Positions 15,141 to 20,476 of a DNA stretch of 20,476 nt are shown piece after piece (position 1 is the first letter of the stretch; every line of letters starts with the position of its first letter). The position numbers were made by a program, and so were the translations under genes. The stretch lies in contig DNJI01000040.1 of assembly GCA_003489145.1 (NCBI GenBank), forward strand, positions 882 through 21,357, given 5' to 3'. A model generated the notes under the pieces. The model was not told the DNA's origin. It saw only the letters and a list, made by a program, of their open reading frames with translations, and ran no database searches. This DNA is from Gammaproteobacteria bacterium. GTDB taxonomy: Bacteria > Pseudomonadota > Gammaproteobacteria > PS1 > Pseudothioglobaceae.

Positions 15141-18100
15141 ATGCCACAACTCTATCTGCAGAATTCTGCACCGTTTAAATCTGGACAAAAATTCTATTGG
15201 GGCTCGCTCTACGGTAGTGCACAAGCACTCGCACTGATCGAATTTGCCAAAGCGCAAGATCAAGTGATTTTGGTTATTGCTAATGATATTGTGCATTTTG
15301 ACCACTTGATTAAGTCGCTTAATTTTTACAATGATGATCTTGATATTCTACGGTTTGATAACTGGGAAGTCTTAGCCTTTGATCATTTTTCCCCACATCC
15401 AGACATAACCTCGAGTCGACTCAGCACACTCGCCAAATTACCAAGCCTAACCAAAGGAATTGTAATTACCACTTTAGAGTCTTTGTCTCAACAATTATGT
15501 CCATTAGAATTTAGCCAAAAATACAGTTTTAGTTTGCAAAAAGGCGATGTAATCGACACTCACAGCTTTGCTGAAAAATTACTAAAAATTGGCTATAACC
15601 GCGTGACCACTGTTATGGAGCATGGTGAATTTAGCGTTAAAGGGTCGCTGATTGATCTTTATCCAATGGGGGCAAAGTCGCCTTACCGACTTGATTTGTT
15701 CGACCAAGAAATTGATTCTATTCGCACGTTTGACACTTCAACACAGCGATCAGTCGATGTAACCAACGCCCTCTCTTTGTTACCAGCCAGAGAGTTCTCA
15801 ACAGATGCAGAAAGCCTTAAGATTTTTAAACAAAACTATTTAAGCGTTTTTAATCGTACGGATGACTTTATCTATACTGAAGTTAGTGAATCACGCCTTC
15901 CTGGTGGTATTGAGTTTTATTCATCCTTATTTTTTACACAGACCAACACCTTATTTGATTACTTAGCAGACAACACCATTGTTGCGTATTATCAAGGCTT
16001 TAGTGATTTGGCCAATTCAACCTTTACTGAAATTCAGGATAGACACCAGCAAGCTACTCATAATTTAGATAGACCACCATTACCGCTTGAACAAGTATTT
16101 TTAAACAAAGAACAACTATTTAGCCAGATTAAACAACGACAACAACTGGTCATTGGTACTTCAAAATTAGAAGAGAAAACCGGAAAACTGAACTTTTCCA
16201 GCAAGTTATTACCGCCTTTAAATATTGATGCTCAAGCCAAGCATCCGCTGGCAAAATTTTTAAATTTTTCTAAAAAATTCAAAGGCAGAATACTCATCGT
16301 TTGTGAATCAGAAGGTCGACAAAGTGTACTGACTGATCTACTTAATAACCATGATTTAGCACCCATCAATATTGATCATTGGCACGCATTCATACCGGGC
16401 CAACAAAAACTCTACATCACCAACGCTGACCTTAGTGATGGCTTGCTAACAGAAGACGTTGCCGTTATCACTGAGGTAAATCTATTTGGCGCCGATGTCG
16501 TCAAGCAACAAAGACGTCGCCGTGCAAAACACAAAGACTTTGATGAGGCGATTAAGTCCCTAGTAGAAATAAAAATCGGTGATCCGATAGTGCACGAGAG
16601 TTATGGCGTGGGTCGTTATCTAGGCTTAAAAACTCAAACCTTTGACGGCTTAACGCAAGACTTCTTAATGCTGGAATATGCCAACGGCTCTAAGCTTATG
16701 GTGCCGATGACTTCACTCAATTTAATTTCGCGTTATTCAGGTACATCACCAGACAACGCACCCTTACATAAACTTGGCACCAATCAATGGACTAAAGCCA
16801 AGCAAAAAGCCCATGAGGCCTTGCATGATATTGCTGCTGAATTATTAGAGATTTACGCTAAGCGTCAATCACAAACTGGTTTTGCCTTCCCAGAACCGAG
16901 TGATGCTTACGCCTCTTTTGTCGCCAGCTTCCCATTTGAAGAAACGCCAGATCAACTCAAAACCATGGGAGAGGTTTTGGCTGATATGCAATCTATTCGA
17001 CCAATGGATCGACTCGTGTGTGGCGATGTCGGCTTTGGCAAAACTGAAATCGCCATGCGTGCGGCATTCTTGGCAGTTGAATCTGGGAAGCAAGTAGTGA
17101 TATTAGTACCCACCACACTCTTAGCCAACCAACATCTGCAGTCATTCAAAGATCGTTTTATTAATTATCCAATTGAAATTGCGGCACTCTCAAGATTCCA
17201 GACACCCAAAGAACAAACACAAATTAAAGCAAAATTACAAAGTGGCAAAATCGACATTGTTATCGGCACGCACAAACTCATTCACGGTAGTATTAAGTAC
17301 CAAAATTTAGGCTTGGTGATTATTGATGAAGAGCATCGGTTTGGCGTCAAACAAAAAGAATCATTAAAAAAAATCCGTGGGCAGAGCGATATCCTCACCA
17401 TGACAGCCACGCCAATCCCACGTACACTGAATATGGCACTTGGATCACTTAGAGAGTTATCAATCATCGCCACACCACCACAAGGGCGCAGCGCTATTCA
17501 AACCTTTGTTAATGAGTGGGATGACAACACCATTAAGGAAGCCTGTTCCCGAGAACTGCATCGTGGTGGTCAGATATTTGTTCTGCATAATGATATTGAT
17601 TCTATTGACAACATGGCAGAAAATCTAAAAACCTTGATGCCAAATATTCATGTGCGTATCGCCCACGGGCAAATGCCTACTCGTGAATTAGAACGTATCA
17701 TGGGTGATTTTTACCATGGGCGTTTTCAGATTCTAGTTTGTACCACTATCATTGAAACAGGTATTGATATCCCTAACGCCAATACCATCATTATCAACAA
17801 TGCGCAAAACTTTGGCTTAGCGCAACTACACCAATTACGTGGCCGTGTCGGCCGTTCACACCACAGAGCGTATGCTTATTTGGTGATTAAATCACACCAA
17901 TCGCTCAGTGCCAATGCCAAAAAACGCCTAGATGCAATTGAATCCTTGGAAGAACTCGGCGCAGGCTTTATGCTCGCCAATCATGACTTAGAAATCCGCG
18001 GTGCTGGTGATTTACTCGGTGACAATCAGTCAGGTAAGATTAGTGAAATTGGTTTTAATTTGTATCATGATTTACTCAAGCGCACCATTGATGCGATGCG

Positions 18101-18572
18101 CGCTGGTAAGCAAATTAACCTAGACGACCCCATTAACCATGAAATTGAGATTGATACAGGTCTTGCTTGTATCATTCCTGAAACTTATCTTGGTGATGTT
18201 CATGAAAGACTCGTCTTATACAAACGCATTGCCAATGCTAAAGATAATAACGAGCTAAAAGACTTACAAATTGAGATGATTGATCGCTTCGGTTTGTTGC
18301 CAGATTCGACTAAAAATCTGTTTGCCGCTACTCAATTAAAACTTTTTTGCGAAAAAATAGGCATTGATAAAATCAGCTTATATGATGACAAAGCACACCT
18401 GACTTTCGCTGATAAAACAATTATTGAACCAATAAAAATTATCAATTTAGTGCAAAAACAGCCTAAAACATACCAGTTAAAAGGTCAGAATCAATTAATC
18501 ATCAAGCAAGAGATGCCCGAAGATATTGAACGTATTGAATTAGTCGATCAACTGCTAAGAAATCTAAACTAG
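15141..18572 (+). CDS. mfd: Transcription-repair coupling factor Mfd
   Basis: Mfd removes RNA polymerase stalled at lesions using ATP-driven translocation on DNA and recruits UvrA. At 1143 residues it is full length (E. coli 1148). The UvrB-like N-terminal region (about 1-350) shows WEVLAFDHFSPH and SSRLSTLAKLP. The CarD-like RNA polymerase interaction domain starts near 473 (IKIGDPIVHESYGVGRYLGL). The SF2 motor has Walker A GDVGFGKTE (about 627-635), DEEHRFG (about 729-735), MTATPIPRTLNMAL and the RecG-like LRGRVGRSHHRAYAYL. The C-terminal TRCF domain (about 1000-1143) is intact. The gene begins 2 bp after the yceF stop, and its last 9 bp overlap the end of a convergent membrane-protein gene, so a terminator must lie inside that gene or be Rho-dependent. 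Confidence 0.98.
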   Translation: MPQLYLQNSAPFKSGQKFYWGSLYGSAQALALIEFAKAQDQVILVIANDIVHFDHLIKSLNFYNDDLDILRFDNWEVLAFDHFSPHPDITSSRLSTLAKLPSLTKGIVITTLESLSQQLCPLEFSQKYSFSLQKGDVIDTHSFAEKLLKIGYNRVTTVMEHGEFSVKGSLIDLYPMGAKSPYRLDLFDQEIDSIRTFDTSTQRSVDVTNALSLLPAREFSTDAESLKIFKQNYLSVFNRTDDFIYTEVSESRLPGGIEFYSSLFFTQTNTLFDYLADNTIVAYYQGFSDLANSTFTEIQDRHQQATHNLDRPPLPLEQVFLNKEQLFSQIKQRQQLVIGTSKLEEKTGKLNFSSKLLPPLNIDAQAKHPLAKFLNFSKKFKGRILIVCESEGRQSVLTDLLNNHDLAPINIDHWHAFIPGQQKLYITNADLSDGLLTEDVAVITEVNLFGADVVKQQRRRRAKHKDFDEAIKSLVEIKIGDPIVHESYGVGRYLGLKTQTFDGLTQDFLMLEYANGSKLMVPMTSLNLISRYSGTSPDNAPLHKLGTNQWTKAKQKAHEALHDIAAELLEIYAKRQSQTGFAFPEPSDAYASFVASFPFEETPDQLKTMGEVLADMQSIRPMDRLVCGDVGFGKTEIAMRAAFLAVESGKQVVILVPTTLLANQHLQSFKDRFINYPIEIAALSRFQTPKEQTQIKAKLQSGKIDIVIGTHKLIHGSIKYQNLGLVIIDEEHRFGVKQKESLKKIRGQSDILTMTATPIPRTLNMALGSLRELSIIATPPQGRSAIQTFVNEWDDNTIKEACSRELHRGGQIFVLHNDIDSIDNMAENLKTLMPNIHVRIAHGQMPTRELERIMGDFYHGRFQILVCTTIIETGIDIPNANTIIINNAQNFGLAQLHQLRGRVGRSHHRAYAYLVIKSHQSLSANAKKRLDAIESLEELGAGFMLANHDLEIRGAGDLLGDNQSGKISEIGFNLYHDLLKRTIDAMRAGKQINLDDPINHEIEIDTGLACIIPETYLGDVHERLVLYKRIANAKDNNELKDLQIEMIDRFGLLPDSTKNLFAATQLKLFCEKIGIDKISLYDDKAHLTFADKTIIEPIKIINLVQKQPKTYQLKGQNQLIIKQEMPEDIERIELVDQLLRNLN

Positions 18573-19115
18573 CTTACGATTTCGTAAAAATGGCAATAAC
18601 AATTTGAGAACAATAATGACAAATGCTATACCGCCAAGAATATCACCTGTCAAATAACTCTGTATAAAATTAAGTGCATCTACTTCCTTGCCATCAATGC
18701 CTCTCACTTTATCAATGTATAGAAATAGCTTTGTCAGTGTATTAATCAGTGATGATAATATAATTAAAAATAAAACATGTCTGAAATTAATAACGCCTTC
18801 GTCGAAGAAATTAGATAAACGGAAGTAGCGCATAATCATAATTGCAAACAGTGGCGCTAACACGCCAACTAAGGTACCTAATGGACCATAGAAAGTATTG
18901 CCACTCCAGACATCATATAAGAATATGCCACTCATTAGTGAACCCAATAAGACACCAGGAAAGGCCCATAAACCAAATAATAAAAATGCCAAAACTTTTG
19001 CACCCATTGGAAGCCATAAATAATTTCCAATCGTAATATCAATGCCATACATAAATGACATCAAGGCTGAGGTTAAAAAAACAACTATGGCAATAATAAT
19101 ATTATTTATATACAT
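18564..19115 (-). CDS. Small MASE1-like integral membrane protein, paralog A of a tandem triplet
   Basis: This 183-residue, very hydrophobic protein has five or six likely membrane segments (about 3-22, 31-49, 52-68, 77-97, 112-133, 152-176). Its signature IGNYLWLPMGAKVLAFLLFG...FPGVLLG (29-58) and YLTGDILGGIAFV (154-166) recall the WPPxGxALAxLLLxGxRxWPGxxxG and GDxLGxL blocks of the MASE1 membrane sensory domain, usually fused to GGDEF, EAL, PAS or kinase modules. Here there is no output domain and the length is short for MASE1 (roughly 290 residues). It shares motifs with the two upstream genes: GxYLxLPxGAxxL, NF, a central H, and GDxxGGI. No Shine-Dalgarno is visible. It lies 38 bp after paralog B and its end overlaps mfd by 9 bp. 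Function unknown; an uncharacterised transporter or QueT/ECF-S-like fold is an alternative. Confidence 0.8.
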   Translation of the reverse strand: MYINNIIIAIVVFLTSALMSFMYGIDITIGNYLWLPMGAKVLAFLLFGLWAFPGVLLGSLMSGIFLYDVWSGNTFYGPLGTLVGVLAPLFAIMIMRYFRLSNFFDEGVINFRHVLFLIILSSLINTLTKLFLYIDKVRGIDGKEVDALNFIQSYLTGDILGGIAFVIIVLKLLLPFLRNRKLV

Positions 19116-19153
19116 AAAAATCTTAAAGTAAATGAGTTGTAATAAAGGCCATT

Positions 19154-19705
19154 TTATTTAATTCTTTTAAATATTAAGTTTGAGAGTTTAATGCCGATAT
19201 AAATAAAGACAATACCGCCAATCATGTCACCCACCAAATAAGAGCCAATATGGCCAACTGGATCTGCTAAGAATTTCTCAGCCTTGTCATAAACAAGGAA
19301 GGTTTTTAGTAGTGTACTGATTACTGCTGAGAGCAATACCAAGAAAAAAATATGGCCAATATAGATTTTTTTATCATCAAAAAAGTTAGACAAGCTAAAT
19401 AAACGCATGATACTAATCGCCATAATTGGCGCAAAGCTCGACATGGTTCGGCTTAAGAGTTCTCTTTGGCTAATGTCAGCCACACTACCTTCAATCAGCA
19501 CCTCGGCAATGAGATAGCCCAACAATACGCCAGGAAAAACCTTAAAGCCAAATAGTAAATACGACAATATTGCCGCACCAATCGGTAACCATAAGTAATT
19601 TCCAATAACAAAATTTGGAGAATCGAGCCCTGATATCAACACTCTAGACAAAGCTACCATTGTCAGTGCGATAAGAGTGTGCGATATAAATTGTTTGATA
19701 TTCAT
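19154..19705 (-). CDS. Small MASE1-like integral membrane protein, paralog B of a tandem triplet
   Basis: From the ATG at 19705 this is also 183 residues, with the same membrane pattern as paralog A and the blocks IGNYLWLPIGAAILSYLLFG...FPGVLLG (34-63), FAPIMAISIMR (91-101), LSNFFDD (105-111) and YLVGDMIGGIVF (156-167). A TTG at 19735 would add ten residues, but the ATG aligns with the paralogs. A perfect TATAAT (19717-19712) lies just 6 nt before this ATG, so a transcript from it would be leaderless or nearly so. This makes the upstream TTG start less likely if that promoter is the one used. It lies 49 bp after paralog C. The segment around residues 70-88 differs most between copies, lacking the DxWxGN element of A and C. 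Function unknown. Confidence 0.8.
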   Translation of the reverse strand: MNIKQFISHTLIALTMVALSRVLISGLDSPNFVIGNYLWLPIGAAILSYLLFGFKVFPGVLLGYLIAEVLIEGSVADISQRELLSRTMSSFAPIMAISIMRLFSLSNFFDDKKIYIGHIFFLVLLSAVISTLLKTFLVYDKAEKFLADPVGHIGSYLVGDMIGGIVFIYIGIKLSNLIFKRIK

Positions 19706-19711
19706 GCAAAG

Positions 19712-19734
19712 ATTATATGCTATGTCTACAGACA
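19712..19734 (-). promoter_or_regulatory. Candidate promoter of paralog B with a TGTCT-AC-AGACA palindrome
   Basis: On the minus strand a perfect TATAAT (19717-19712) ends 6 nt before the ATG of paralog B, so the expected start site falls on the start codon. Just upstream, 19723-19734 is a palindrome, TGTCT-AC-AGACA on the plus strand, with perfect 5-bp arms. It sits where a -35/spacer region would be, a typical operator position. No convincing -35 is seen. Whether it is used is unknown. Confidence 0.35.
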
Positions 19735-19754
19735 ATGATACAACTCAAACTAGT

Positions 19755-20297
19755 CTAATTATATCTAGCCTGTCTTGAGACGGAAACAACATAAGGAATA
19801 ATTTTTAGAACAGTCCAAATCACCACAATACCCCCAATCATATCGCCTACAAGGTAATGCGACAGAAAGTCTATTGGGCTAATAATAAATACGTCACTCT
19901 TAGCATAAATCACAAATCTAGAAAGTGCATGAATGATCGCAGTAAAGAAAATTAGGAATAAGATGTGTCTAAAATCAATACTTGCAAGGTTAGAAAAGTT
20001 GACCATTTTAAGTTTTTGTATAAACCAAATTGAGACCAGTGGTGCGATTGCGCCCATGATAGCGCCGATAGCGCCAAAAATAAAATTACCACCCCAAGCG
20101 TCAAATAAAACAACACCACAGAAAATACAGCTAGCTATTACACCCGGTAAAACTTGGCGTCCAAACAATAAAAATATCAAAATTTTTGCGCCAATTGGCA
20201 AGTATAGATACGAACCTACCTCAACATCAAAACCTGAGAGGTATTTCATTGCCAGAGAAGCTAAAAAAATTGCTAAAAAGGCAATCAAATTATTCAT
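19755..20297 (-). CDS. Small MASE1-like integral membrane protein, paralog C of a tandem triplet
   Basis: From the ATG at 20297 the protein is 180 residues with the same topology as its two neighbours: VGSYLYLPIGAKILIFLLFG...LPGV (27-53), DAWGGN (66-71), IAPLVSI (84-90), FRHILFLIFF (109-118) and YLVGDMIGGIVV (148-159). The frame opens at an ATG at 20321 (188 residues), but the internal start aligns with paralog A. The (TA)n run at 20321-20331 looks like a promoter -10 region rather than coding sequence. Paralog C is closer to A than B is in the 66-90 region (WxGN...GxxxGxxAPL). No signal peptide and no cytoplasmic output domain. It is the first gene of the three-gene run, so a promoter at 20319-20350 may drive all three. 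Function unknown. Confidence 0.78.
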   Translation of the reverse strand: MNNLIAFLAIFLASLAMKYLSGFDVEVGSYLYLPIGAKILIFLLFGRQVLPGVIASCIFCGVVLFDAWGGNFIFGAIGAIMGAIAPLVSIWFIQKLKMVNFSNLASIDFRHILFLIFFTAIIHALSRFVIYAKSDVFIISPIDFLSHYLVGDMIGGIVVIWTVLKIIPYVVSVSRQARYN

Positions 20298-20320
20298 TCC
20301 ATAAGACTTGACTGGTTCCA

Positions 20321-20352
20321 TATATATATATGACTATTTTATTTTTTTACAA
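20321..20352 (-). promoter_or_regulatory. Candidate promoter for the MASE1-like gene triplet
   Basis: On the minus strand TTGTAA is followed after about 16 bp by a TATATATATAT run (20331-20321) that could serve as the -10. The start site would fall about 15-20 nt before the ATG at 20297. The region between is A-rich. A/T richness makes such matches common by chance, so this is a weak call. Confidence 0.3.
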
Positions 20353-20410
20353 AAACGCCGACACCTTCTCTATTAAGGCATTGATGATTTGTTTAATTTT
20401 GTTGGTAGAT

Positions 20411-20476
20411 CTATTTGTTAGTATATCTAAGAATCATTGCACGTCTATCAACGTCTGATTGAGTAGCGCTAATAAT
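20411..20476 (-). CDS. Possible C-terminal end of an unknown gene entering from the right
   Basis: Reading in from the right edge on the minus strand, one frame stays open for about 21 codons, ending in DRRAMILRYTNK and a TAG at 20413-20411. The residue mix (charged and amphipathic) is protein-like, but the stretch is too short to identify or even to be sure it is coding. If real, it would be the gene upstream of the membrane-protein triplet, separated by about 110 bp. The rest of 20332-20410 shows nothing else. Confidence 0.2.
   Translation of the reverse strand: MISATQSDVDRRAMILRYTNK

Noticed and set aside
20321..20321. The longer start (188 residues) for paralog C
   Set aside because: It begins at the edge of a TA-repeat that looks like a promoter, and the extra eight residues do not align with the paralogs; the ATG at 20297 fits better, although neither has a Shine-Dalgarno.

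Overview
The window looks like chromosome of a free-living or symbiotic gammaproteobacterium with a low-to-moderate GC content. The partial 16S rRNA, the gammaproteobacterial rRNA leader (boxA and the conserved stretch after it), class I GshA, YceF-type Maf, YaaA and Mfd all fit this. The 16S text and AT-rich codon use remind me of the SUP05/Thioglobus sulfur-oxidiser group. That placement is recognition from memory and has not been tested by alignment. There is no phage, transposon, CRISPR array or tRNA.

Layout. Positions 1-550 are the 5' part of a 16S rRNA gene on the minus strand; its leader (boxA, boxB-like stem) and a strong sigma70 promoter with an AT-rich upstream element lie at 551-842. 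Positions 855-6357 hold five tightly packed minus-strand genes: gshA, mnmE, a NarX-like histidine kinase, a NarL/FixJ-type regulator and a rhodanese. The kinase lacks a periplasmic sensor domain but carries four cysteines in its GAF region. A 37-bp divergent spacer separates gshA from a Nudix/ThiE-like fusion gene (6395-7318, plus strand). That gene converges on comF and yaaA (7315-8747, minus), sharing stop-codon bases with comF. A 155-bp divergent region then leads to gltB (8903-13402, plus), with no gltD beside it.

Positions 13418-14486 (minus) are folA followed by a tiny lipoprotein and a membrane-anchored beta-rich protein. Divergent from folA are yceF and mfd (14542-18572, plus). The right end, 18564-20297 (minus), is a tandem array of three paralogous small membrane proteins resembling a compact MASE1 sensory module without any output domain.

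How the genes fit together. Most are housekeeping: glutathione synthesis, tRNA U34 modification, nitrogen assimilation, folate, nucleotide-pool cleansing and transcription-coupled repair. The accessory signals are four: the Cys4 two-component system between mnmE and a rhodanese; the triplicated MASE1-like genes; the degenerate ThiE half of the Nudix fusion; and an inverted repeat, TAAAAT-N6-ATTTTA, in two of the three divergent intergenic regions, where its arms could serve as -10 elements for both flanking genes.
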